Shown here piece after piece: positions 10,850 through 20,289 of a stretch of DNA of 64,000 bases (positions are counted from its first letter, which is position 1; every line of letters begins with the position of its first letter). Location: contig NC_083511.1 of NCBI RefSeq assembly GCF_032362555.1, forward strand, positions 9,114,001 to 9,178,000. The letters run 5' to 3'. The notes under the pieces are model-generated. The model was not told the origin of the DNA. It did not search any database and was given only the letters and a program-made list of their open reading frames with translations. The DNA comes from Amyelois transitella (Eukaryota; Arthropoda; Insecta; Lepidoptera; Pyralidae). The translations under genes were made by a program, and so were the position numbers.

Positions 10850-12404
10850 CTTCATCCTAATCGGATCGGTAGTTTTTGCGTGATGGCTAAATATATAGAG
10901 AATCAGACATACAAAAATGTACTTATGTACAGATTTATTACATGTATAGAAGAATAAATATAAACTCATATCTTCTCTTTTCTGTTATCAAAGTTTCGCT
11001 CCATAATCAGTTGCCAAGCCGCGTATGAAATCACAAGTGGCTCTAGCTTTGCAAGACGTAAATGGAAATGGCAGAACTAGAACGTTTTAGCCATGCGCTA
11101 GTTTCCAACGATTGTGCCTGGTTTCACACGGCCCGCGTTACGTGGCGTGTGACATCCATGTGATTATAAGTATCCTTGTATAACAGTCTCGGTACCTACT
11201 AGTGATAAAACGCGTCGACCGAGTCGCAACTTCGCAAGACAGCATGCTCTTGGCCTTTTTTTTTTTCTCCGAAGGGGATATCCTTTTAACGGTGTGGGAC
11301 TCCTGGCATCTAATGTGCCAGCCTACCCACTAAAACCCGTCCGGTGCCATTTTTTTTTCGCCATTTTGAGGACATCATGGGATCGCATGGCATTTCACCA
11401 CAATGCCCTCCGGCTCCCCTGTGGATTTAAGGCGTCCGAAGTATCGGGCAACAGCTAGTTTATTGCTGCATTGACTTCCAAAGCGCAAGTGTAGAAGAAG
11501 AAGCGACGGAACAAGCAGTCCCATTGTGAGACAAGCGATACATTTATACCAGAACCCATAGCATGGCACGCGCGACGCCTTTTTTAATCGCACGAAATTT
11601 TTTTCTATTTCTCTTTTTATTATAACATGAAACGGGCATATTAAGAAACCCTGCATTGGACTGTATGACACGGTAATAGAGACGAATTTTCGTTGAATTT
11701 GGGTAGGTTGATATGTTGTTGACTGTATCATGAGTTATACCATTATGGAATAACTGAGAACAGGCGAATTAGCTTTCAACCTACTTAAGAAATTAAGAGA
11801 TAAGAGCGTGAATTAACATTTAACGCACTTGAACTTCAAAATCTGTGTAAAAAGGGATTTTAATTGGAACTTGTTAAATGTCTAAAAGCTGCTAATAATT
11901 AGAAGCTGCCTCGAAGCTCGCAAGTTTCTAAGCTTATCAAGTTTCTGACCTGTAAAATCGGGGTCGACTAACAAAGTGTAATTTTCATTTACCCTTTTTA
12001 ACTCCCTAAGTACATAATTATTCGTTTATTAAATGTGTTATGTGGTCGCTGTTACGACGCTGTTGCTATGAATAGTTTTAGATTTTTCGTTATTCTTGGA
12101 AATAACGAAGATTTCGCGATATAAATGTAGGTAGGTATACCTATGTATGTAAGAAAAACCAAGTGTGTGCCAGATGCATCTCTTCCCGCGCAAACTGTAA
12201 AAGTCAATCAAGAGTAAGTTTTATTTAAGGACTACCGGCCTGCCACGGTTTCGCCTGTGATACAATGTATATAAATACCACAGGCAACGCGGTGACGGCG
12301 GGTCACTCATACACAAACCTTTGACAACTTAACCACACAAATATGACACAATTCTTAAAAAAAAATGATAAAAGTTTTAGCTACTTATTGTGTTAAAGTA
12401 TTTT
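10850..12404. other. Unclassified DNA, some probably repeat
   Basis: 11250-11480 has long T runs next to GC-rich segments (GTGGGACTCCTGGCATC; CCACAATGCCCTCCGGC), and 12170-12310 has AACTGTAAAAGTCAATCAAG and CCACGGTTTCGCCTG. Both look like old dispersed elements but were not identified. A 118-codon minus ORF at 11375-11731 has no recognisable features. Confidence 0.35.
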
Positions 12405-12654
12405 ATTATTTATTTTTTTTTATTTAACCTTTATTGTACAAAATACAATTGTAAAAGCACAATGGGTGGACTTAATGCTAAGTGCATTATCTAACAGTCA
12501 ACCTTTGGGTCAAACAGAGAATTTTAGGTGGGTGCAAAATAAAGGGAAGTAGAACATAAATTATTTACTATTGGTACTTATAATAATACATATTATTATA
12601 TATGTTACATGAAACGAAAAATAAATAAATATATATGAATACAATAATAAATAC

Positions 12655-12722
12655 ACAAATATAATACAATGTACTAATAGATATATAAATATATATATAT
12701 ATACATGTACATATATATATAG
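12655..12722. repeat. AT-rich simple repeat in the LINE 3' UTR
   Basis: ATATAT runs interrupted by GTAC, just downstream of the ORF2 stop on the minus strand. Confidence 0.7.
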
Positions 12723-12757
12723 GAATATAAGCAGCGAGACTCAAATATAACTATTAT

Positions 12758-15697
12758 TTACTTAAGACTCAAGTAGAACTTGTACACAAGAGACTTAAAG
12801 CTAGCGCGGCTTGGGGCTCTTCTGATGTTTTCAGGCAGCGCATTCCAAAGTCTGACCGCAGTGACGGCAAAAGAATTGGAGAGAAAACTAGTACGGTGAG
12901 AAGGTGTTGCAAGAGACAACTTACTAGAAGAACGCAGGATTCTTTCATGAGTGGAACTTAAAAGGTTAAAATTAGACTTGAGATAATTAGGGGCAAGGGG
13001 ATTATTGAGAATATTATAAAGTGAACAGACAATATGTAAATTCCTGCGTTGACGGATCGGCAGCCATTTAAGCTGAGAACGATAATCTGAGACGTGGTCG
13101 TACTTACGAAGACAGAAAATGAACCTAATGCAATTATTGAGAAGTCGTTCAAGTTTGTTAAGTTGGTCCTCGGTTATGTCCAGATAACACACATCAGCGT
13201 AATCAATGAGGGGAAGGACTAATGCCTGAGCCAGCATGACCTTGGTTTTAACCGGCAAGAAGTGTTTTAAACGTTGCAGGTAGTGTAGAGTACCATAAAC
13301 TTTGCGACTGACTTCGACGATATGAGGATTCCAACTGAGTTCACTATCAACATATAGACCAAGATCTTTAACAACTGAACTGAATGGAATCCTGATACCA
13401 TCGAACATCAACGCTTGTAAATTACTCGTATCAATATTGTTGAGCTGATATGTACTACCTACTATTACCGCTTGGCATTTCACAGGATTAACACGCACTC
13501 CGAAATTATTAGACCACTCCAAGATACGATTTAAGTTATCGTTTAAAAGAGAAATTGATTGAGATAAATTATCTACGTTCACCTGAGTATAAAGCTGCAA
13601 GTCATCTGCATAAAAATGGTAAGAGCAAGACAAATGAGATGAGAGAAGATTAATGAAAATAGAGAATAAGATAGGAGATAAAATGCCGCCTTGAGGAACG
13701 CCAGCCTTCAGATCACACCAGTCGGATGAATCCGCCCCGTTGCAAACTTGCTGCCGACGACCATGAAGATAACTAGAGAACCAGGCGATCACCGAGGCCG
13801 ATACGTTACAGCGGGAAAGGATGGCAAGCAGAATATCGATGTCGACCGTGTTAAAGGCGTTACTAAAATCGATCAAAACTAACAAGGTAACTTGCTTATT
13901 TTCCATTCCCACTCTAATATCCTCAGTGACATGCAGCATTGCAGAGGTAGTGCTATGGCCTGGCCTAAAACCAGATTGATAATCATCAAACAAGCTGTTA
14001 GCGAGCAAATGATTAGAAAGCTGGTTGAAGGCTGAAGCTTCTAGGATTTTAGAGAGAAAGGAGAGGATAGAAATGGGACGGATGTCATTCAAGCGGGTAG
14101 GGTCAGGAATTTTAGGGATAGGCCGGACAAAGGCAGCAAGCCACGAGGAAGGAAAACAACTTTCCGTAAGACTGGAATTTATAATGTGCGTGATGATAGG
14201 GAGTACCGCTTGTAGTATATGGATTATCATCACGCGGCTAATACGATCAGGCCCAACGGCATTAGAAGAAATGGAATGGATAGTTTTATAGACGTCGTCC
14301 TCGGAGACAGCCGAAAATTGAAAGACATCGCAGTCAGAGACTGGCAGAGCAAGAATAGAAGAAATAGTAGAATTTTTAACGTTAATATCTAATAAAGGTA
14401 CAGAACTAAAATGATTATTAATATCATTTAAAGTGAAATTGAGATTAGAGCAAGGTTTCTGCACTTTGCCTATGCCTTGTGAATTAAGAAACTTCCAAAG
14501 GTTAGCTGAAGACACATTTTCAATGTTGACAGTGAAATATTGACGTTTAGCGTTTCTACACATTTGATTGCAACGATTTCTTGCAGCCTTATACATACAC
14601 CAATTTTCATCGGTGCGCTCACGTTTAAATCTACGAAAAGCACAGTTACGACGCCTCATAGCTATACGAACTCCGTTAGTAATCCAAGGAGCTGGTGGTC
14701 GTCTTACTTTGATGGCTCTAACTGGAGCATGTACATCGTACAGAGATAGAATTTTATTGTTAAACAGAGAGATTTTCTCATCAACTGTACTCGCCATTAT
14801 GACAGAAGACCAATCAATAATAGAGGCGTCAGTTTTTAGGTTATCCGTATTCATTTTGGAGAAGCAACGGAGATGAAGAATCGTAGGCTTAATTTTTGGT
14901 ATTCGAATTTTATATGAAACGTAAATTAGGTCGTGGTGTGAAAATCCTGGTGCTGGAGTCTGTCCGTGGCTGGCAACTAAATTAACTGCGGAAGTGATAA
15001 TCAAGTCTAGTGTAGTGGGACCATGTTCTGTGAAGTGGGTAGGCCTAGACGGGAGAATCGAGAAGTTGACTGACTTGACTATATCTAAGAGGTTAGAAGA
15101 CCTGGAATCACCTTTTAAGAGGCAAGTATTGAAATCACCCAGGATCAGATGATGAGCGTAATCCGAACAAACCGATTCGAGAAGAGACTCAAACGTTGAA
15201 AAGTAATTAACTTTAGAGGAGGGAGGGTAGAAAACACCGAGTACTGCTTTAACACCATTAATGGAGACTTCCAACAGAATGTATTCCATAGATGCAGAAT
15301 ATTCAGATGGAGACATGGAGAGGATGCGGTAGTTTATATTACTACGTAAGTATATGGCAACGCCACCCGATCTCGCACCAACACGATCATTTCGTATAAG
15401 TACGAAACCAGGTAGTGAAACACTAGTGGATGGTAAGCTAGGTTTAAGCCAGGTTTCTGAGACTAGGACAGCACTTATGTGCTCCGAAGAAAAGGTCTCC
15501 AGGAAGTCTGTATAATGCGCCGCAATGCTTTGGGCATTAACGTGACAAATATTAAATTTTTTAGGGAAAGGCTGGAATGCGTTACAAACGAATGTACCCA
15601 GAGTATCAGAGGAGTCACAGGATGCAAAGCTAGAATGAAGTGAGTCACTAGCAGAGAAAAACGAGTCATTAAAACTTAAGTCGTTAAGTTGCTGCAT
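12758..15697 (-). CDS. LINE ORF2: endonuclease and reverse transcriptase
   Basis: A 979-aa polyprotein that nicks target DNA and primes reverse transcription of the element RNA. Residues about 45-265 form the apurinic-type endonuclease: NICHVNAQS (Asn54), SETW (Glu81), GDFN (Asp188) and GFSHHDLI (His255). The reverse transcriptase spans about 500-760: PIPKIPDP, DYQSGFRPGHST, LIDFSNAFNTVD (Asp610), AGVPQGGILSPILF and the catalytic box FYADD (696-699). The C-terminal part has the RLWNALPENIR segment usual in this group. No stop or frameshift interrupts it and all catalytic residues are in place, so it is potentially functional. Confidence 0.95.
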   Translation of the reverse strand: MQQLNDLSFNDSFFSASDSLHSSFASCDSSDTLGTFVCNAFQPFPKKFNICHVNAQSIAAHYTDFLETFSSEHISAVLVSETWLKPSLPSTSVSLPGFVLIRNDRVGARSGGVAIYLRSNINYRILSMSPSEYSASMEYILLEVSINGVKAVLGVFYPPSSKVNYFSTFESLLESVCSDYAHHLILGDFNTCLLKGDSRSSNLLDIVKSVNFSILPSRPTHFTEHGPTTLDLIITSAVNLVASHGQTPAPGFSHHDLIYVSYKIRIPKIKPTILHLRCFSKMNTDNLKTDASIIDWSSVIMASTVDEKISLFNNKILSLYDVHAPVRAIKVRRPPAPWITNGVRIAMRRRNCAFRRFKRERTDENWCMYKAARNRCNQMCRNAKRQYFTVNIENVSSANLWKFLNSQGIGKVQKPCSNLNFTLNDINNHFSSVPLLDINVKNSTISSILALPVSDCDVFQFSAVSEDDVYKTIHSISSNAVGPDRISRVMIIHILQAVLPIITHIINSSLTESCFPSSWLAAFVRPIPKIPDPTRLNDIRPISILSFLSKILEASAFNQLSNHLLANSLFDDYQSGFRPGHSTTSAMLHVTEDIRVGMENKQVTLLVLIDFSNAFNTVDIDILLAILSRCNVSASVIAWFSSYLHGRRQQVCNGADSSDWCDLKAGVPQGGILSPILFSIFINLLSSHLSCSYHFYADDLQLYTQVNVDNLSQSISLLNDNLNRILEWSNNFGVRVNPVKCQAVIVGSTYQLNNIDTSNLQALMFDGIRIPFSSVVKDLGLYVDSELSWNPHIVEVSRKVYGTLHYLQRLKHFLPVKTKVMLAQALVLPLIDYADVCYLDITEDQLNKLERLLNNCIRFIFCLRKYDHVSDYRSQLKWLPIRQRRNLHIVCSLYNILNNPLAPNYLKSNFNLLSSTHERILRSSSKLSLATPSHRTSFLSNSFAVTAVRLWNALPENIRRAPSRASFKSLVYKFYLSLK

Positions 15698-16281
15698 AAA
15701 AAAAAAATATAAAAAAAATATATATATATATATTCAAATAAATAATTATATAATAATAATAAGAATAAGAACAATATATATACTTGCTAATTACGAACTA
15801 TACAATATTAAACCCAAATATATAATAATATTATGCCATCTACATACTCTGCATGACCTGCCGGTTTTAACATGAAAAGTTTAAAACACAAGACGAGATA
15901 TAAAAAAAAAATAAAAATAAAAAAGAATTATAATTAAAAAGAAAGAGTTATTTCATATGGCTGTATGAGCAAGATATCAGTGCCAATGAGAAAAAGTCAC
16001 ATAAGTGACATTACTAATTATGACAGTGGTGACATACATCATTCATCAGACAGAACAGAACAAAGACAAACTTTATGAAAACTTTCTACCCGTTAAAGAG
16101 AAATTAAATTAAAGTAAATTTAAAAGTAGGTTTGAAATTACAATTTGTAAAAATGTTTGAATTAGGGCGTGGCGTATATCAATGAGTAATCTACCTACAA
16201 CCCAACGAATTAAAAAAAAATAACGATGCTTGAAAATAACTACTAGAAAATCAAGAAATTAAAGGACTGCTGCACATATTA

Positions 16282-17082
16282 TTAGCTTTTGTCGGCTTTT
16301 GCCCGTCGACGTGTGATGTTTCTTTGCGCCTGCGGACGGCGCCCAGCCTCAGACAAATGCCCCGAGGCACTGCTGGCCTCAGCCACAGCTGCTGGGAACT
16401 TAACAGTCAAGGCAGCCAACTCACTGGCTGCGGTCACCTTAACGCGGTCACCCGCCGGAGTCTTGATGTTAATGACACCATCGAAGGTCCAGCACTGCCT
16501 CATCCCAAAGTGCTTACGAGCAGCCATGAAGACATCCTGTCTGGCACGTGTGAGAAACTCGGACATATTGACCGCAGTGCCCTTTAACGCTGATTTCCTC
16601 TTCCATACATTGGCTTTAGCCTTTGAGGTGTGAAAGCGGACCACAACAGGACGCGCACGACCTGGCTTACTGACCCCTATGCGATGGCAGGACTTAATTT
16701 GCTCACTGCAGTCTGGAATATGGAGCTTATCTATGAGAAAGCTACTCACGAGCTGTGTAATGTTCTCATCCGTGGTCTCCTCCATACCATTGAGTAGTAA
16801 TACCTTGCGCCGACTCCTCATCTCTAATGCGTCCACCCTGCTTGTAAGCTCAAGGATCTGCTGGTTCAAAAGCTGAAAGATGGTTTTGACGGAGACCCTA
16901 AAGCCAGAGTACTCCTGCTTCACCACATCGGACTCTCCTGGTGGAGGACAGGCAATCCTCTTTTCAAACTCTGCCATACGATCAGCCAGTGACTCTTCCA
17001 ATTGCTTCTGTGTCTGCTGAACTTGCTGCAACTGTAGCATTTCCATGGTGTAGTTGTTTTGTGTTGTGAAAGTGATGTCCAA
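16282..17082 (-). CDS. LINE ORF1: coiled-coil RNA-binding protein
   Basis: A 266-aa protein upstream of ORF2 on the same strand. Residues about 10-45 are Gln/Leu-rich with heptad spacing, and a second helical stretch (about 65-90, TIFQLLNQQILELTSRVDAL) suggests a trimerising coiled coil. An RRM-like and C-terminal domain follows (RRKVLLLNGMEE at about 90-101; KSCHRIG about 130; RPVVVRF about 142-148). This is the L1-ORF1p-like layout also found in some insect LINEs, which coats element RNA. The end is basic (NITRRRAKADKS). No CCHC zinc knuckle was seen. Confidence 0.85.
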   Translation of the reverse strand: MDITFTTQNNYTMEMLQLQQVQQTQKQLEESLADRMAEFEKRIACPPPGESDVVKQEYSGFRVSVKTIFQLLNQQILELTSRVDALEMRSRRKVLLLNGMEETTDENITQLVSSFLIDKLHIPDCSEQIKSCHRIGVSKPGRARPVVVRFHTSKAKANVWKRKSALKGTAVNMSEFLTRARQDVFMAARKHFGMRQCWTFDGVINIKTPAGDRVKVTAASELAALTVKFPAAVAEASSASGHLSEAGRRPQAQRNITRRRAKADKS

Positions 17083-17463
17083 TAGGCAGGTTAGTGCAGG
17101 TTTTTATTTATATAGGCATAAACAATGTTTATTTATATTTGGGAATAAGAATTGGTAATAAAATAATTTCTAAATATTAGCTCTAAATACTTAGAAATAT
17201 ATGACACTAATAATATATTATGTTGAGGATTAGTAAATAACACGAAACGTAGATACAGATCTCAATGGGACGAAGGTTCTTTGTTCATTGTACTTATACA
17301 TAGTAGCTGTTGCCCGGTGTTCCCACGGGAATTTCGGGAAATCTTCAACTCTCTACTCATGTCACCAGATACTTCTGTCCTGCCAAGTAGAGGGCATAAA
17401 ACTGAACGTCTTTGCATCTTTGTGCCACGTAACTCCCAGTAGAATACTCACTAAATAGAACTT

Positions 17464-17590
17464 TAGAATACTCTATCTCTTACAATGGATGTCGTAAAAG
17501 TTTACTGACGGATGATAGGCTGATCCATCCATTCGTAACTCTCTTCATGCAAACTCGTCTGTTTCGGATACTATTGACCTGAACTTTTCA
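17464..17590. repeat. Mixed family A and B fragments
   Basis: ATGGATGTCGTAAAAG (family A, plus) is followed by ACTCTCTTCATGCAAACTCG (family B, minus). Both truncated. Confidence 0.55.
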
Positions 17591-17921
17591 CTGACGTCAC
17601 TGATTTAATCAAGCTATGTTCGTCTAGGCCACTCCACGGGTCCCATTCAACCTCCTTGTGGGTTCACTTAGTAAACCTGTCCTTCATTCCAGCCTTTCAT
17701 TCATCATCTCCACACGACCAAACCATTTTAGCAATCAGTGGATTTCAATAAAGATTATCAAAAATATCGTTGAATCATTAAACCACAGTTTACTTAAAAA
17801 TAAAGCAACCAGCCAACCCGAAACTGTTGACTTAAACTGGGAATCAAAAGGTGCTGTTTATAAATATTTAACAGCGTGAGAAACGTCCGTCAGTCATAAT
17901 TCAAAATAGGCCAACAACTGT

Positions 17922-18061
17922 AAAAACACGCCACACAAACTTCGTTCCGTTTACTGAATATTTTTGTTACAGATTTTACACTCACAGTTATTTAATGATA
18001 CAAATTTTCATAATTTCTTCATCATTCAGTAAACGGAACGAAGTTTGTGTGGCATGTTTTT
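17922..18061. mobile_element. Small inverted-repeat element, 38-bp arms
   Basis: Arms 17922-17959 and 18024-18061 are reverse complements with one mismatch (core CACACAAACTTCGTTCCGTT). They enclose 64 bp. Size and structure suit a MITE or foldback element. No clear target-site duplication was found. Confidence 0.6.
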
Positions 18062-18109
18062 TTAGATTGTATTTAAAGATGATACAAATTTTCATCATTT
18101 CTTCATCAG
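17993..18109 (+). repeat. Direct repeat of about 31 bp
   Basis: ATGATACAAATTTTCAT followed by AATTTCTTCATCA occurs at about 17995-18025. It recurs with one difference at about 18077-18107. One copy lies inside and one outside the inverted-repeat element. Confidence 0.6.
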
Positions 18110-18114
18110 CGCGT

Positions 18115-18148
18115 CAGACCCGGTTGCGTCCTCACTTCTCTGATAAAC
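18115..18148 (+). repeat. SINE-like family B, head fragment
   Basis: CCCGGTTGCGTCCTCACTTC matches other family B heads. Confidence 0.5.
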
Positions 18149-18218
18149 CTTTTTTTTTTAACTTGAAAAAAGACTTTCGTCTACCCGGGAAGTCACCACC
18201 AGCCGGGAAGTGAAACCA

Positions 18219-18424
18219 CGCCGTGTGGTTCCCGGCACCAATAAAAAAAAGAATAAGACCACTCCGTCTCATTCCCATGGATGTCGTAAAAGGAGATTAA
18301 GGGGTAGGCTTATAATCTTGGGATTCTTCTTTTAGGCGATGGGCTAGCAACCTGTCACTATTTCAATCTCAATTCTATCAATAAGCCAAACAGCTGAATG
18401 TGGCCATTCAGTCTTTTCGGGACG
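18219..18424 (+). repeat. SINE-like family A, lacking tail
   Basis: From GCCGTGTGGTTCCCGGCACC to CATTCAGTCTTTTCGGGACG; the last 50 bp are missing. Confidence 0.9.
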
Positions 18425-18429
18425 AAAAT

Positions 18430-20210
18430 GTCATTGCTTAGTAGGTATTTGAATGCGTGCCATTTTTTTATTCGGGCATTTTAACAATTCGACTACCGGC
18501 CGGTTAATACAGTCAGCTCATTTCATTATTTACAGAACATAAAATGACCTAACAAAAACATACGGCTTCACTACTAACTCACAAATCAATACAGTTTACA
18601 AACAAACGATTCCCGGAACGAAAAGAATAGCAATTGCTTCTAAGAAAAGCGGGACAAATAGAATGCAACAAGAAACTAGTCTTCATTAGCGATTCCTTAG
18701 TTCCCGCAGCGCTATTTTAAGTCTAGATTCTAGAACTGAACTCGGATAATACCGGGTTTATTTTGGCGTACAATAAGCTAGGGTAATTGATTCATTGGTT
18801 TGATGAAATTTTATAAATTTATATAAATATGCCGATCGTAATACTAAGTTGACCCGAAATATTTTTCTCGCCAGCTTTTAGTTAAAAAGTCAGGTTAAAA
18901 TTCAAAAGTCTATATTTTCTTTTCAGTACTAGGCGCACATGACGGCCCTCATAGAAATCAAAATGACATTTATATTATTCCGAATTCTATTTCATACACT
19001 CTATGTATGTCATGAACTATTTGTCAAACTATTACAAGATATTTTTACTAAAAGCAAAGAAAGTGATTTAGAAATACTTAGGTGTTGTGTAAGCGCTAAA
19101 AATCATAAACAGCTCCAGCTGTGAAGAACTAATGAACTTTGATGTTGATTTTACTCCAATAAATAAGGAGAACAAATGCCTATGACGGTCATACATCAGT
19201 TGCTGCCCTATTAAGCCACATTCTCTCTACAAGGCGGCTTATTAGACCGAGGCAATTTCAGATCATGTTTCCTAAACTGCGCGTATTTCATCAAAATATT
19301 GAGACAAACGGGCGTCAAAATACTGCTTTTGTTTCAACATCATCAGCACCAATCATTGGTTTCCTACGGCTTTTCCTATCTAGTTCCTTATCTTACAATG
19401 CTAGAGTGAAATTTAAATCGGTTTCAGTATTAACATTTACATTGTGAGATAATGTAATTGTGTTTTAGATTTAAATCATAATTTAAAGTAAACAGGTAAG
19501 TGCTGAGTAAAAGTAAAGCGTTAAATTGAAAGCACTGACAAATATGGCAATATCTATCAAATATCATCTATTATAAGCATAGCAACGGCAAGCTATAAAT
19601 CTCTTGAGTACCTCGTCCTAAAGACTACGTCAATTTGTAAAATTGCTCTCATAAAATGTATACGTGACGTCTTTGTCTTGGCTGAGGGTCAATTTGTTGC
19701 TCCCCAGGAATTATGAGTATGATCCAGTCTAGTCTTTTCGTATTGTCTAGTCTAGTACTTTAGCCTCGCTCTTTTCATGATTGGAAAAGAAAGTAAAAAA
19801 ATTGCAGGAATTTGTACTCAGGAAACATTGTATAAATCCTGTTTAGAATAGGATGTCTTTCGATTAAAGAACAGTATTGAAGAATCCCAAATCTATGAGA
19901 ACTTAAAAGTCCGAAATAACGTTTGTGTGTTTTTCAAATTTATTACAACTTACGCTGAGAAAGATGCGAAAAATTCCTTATTTTACCATTATAAACGGAA
20001 GTCTAAAATAAGGAATGAGCATTAACTGTCTACTAAAAGTATAGCCATAAATGCGGAACTGATAGACTTTCACATTTATAATATAGTTAAGAACAAATTT
20101 GGTGACCTGTACTAAATATAAGCGCTGACCCAAATAAAATTCAATAGACTTTTGAGTTCTCTCAAATTTTGTTAAATTACAATGAGAACAATTATTTCTA
20201 GGTTCATCAA
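18430..20210. other. No feature seen
   Basis: AT-rich intergenic DNA. The 60-72 codon ORFs here have no features of genes. Confidence 0.55.
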
Positions 20211-20214
20211 GATA

Positions 20215-20285
20215 TGCGATCTTCGAACCCGTAACCTTTCGCGCCACCAGCACTAGGTCATGGCAACAAGCGACTGCAAAAGGTC
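20215..20285 (-). repeat. tRNA-related SINE fragment
   Basis: Minus strand carries TGACCTAGTGCTGG (A-box-like) and GGGTTCGAAGATCG (partial B-box-like) about 20 bases apart. Likely a decayed tRNA-derived head. Confidence 0.35.
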
Positions 20286-20289
20286 AGAG

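Larger units (their letters stand above)
12408..17110 (-). mobile_element. Near full-length non-LTR retrotransposon (CR1/Jockey-type LINE)
   Basis: Minus-strand element with a 5' leader (about 17083-17110), ORF1, a 584-bp A/T-rich gap, ORF2, then a 3' UTR of about 330 bp. It ends in ACAATAAAGGTTAAATA and an A-rich tail at about 12405-12428. Both ORFs are open, so the copy may be young. The APE-type endonuclease, RT and C-terminal region place it in the wide Jockey/CR1 assemblage; clade not resolved. The exact 5' end and target-site duplications could not be fixed because both flanks are AT-rich. Confidence 0.9.

Noticed and set aside
11375..11731. 118-codon minus-strand ORF
   Set aside because: No family resemblance, and it overlaps sequence that looks like an old dispersed repeat with long T runs.
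14025..14876. Plus-strand ORFs of 69-102 codons
   Set aside because: They lie opposite the LINE ORF2, whose RT motifs are unmistakable; antisense shadows.
16289..16876. Plus-strand ORFs opposite LINE ORF1
   Set aside because: Antisense shadows of a coding frame with coherent coiled-coil and RRM-like features.
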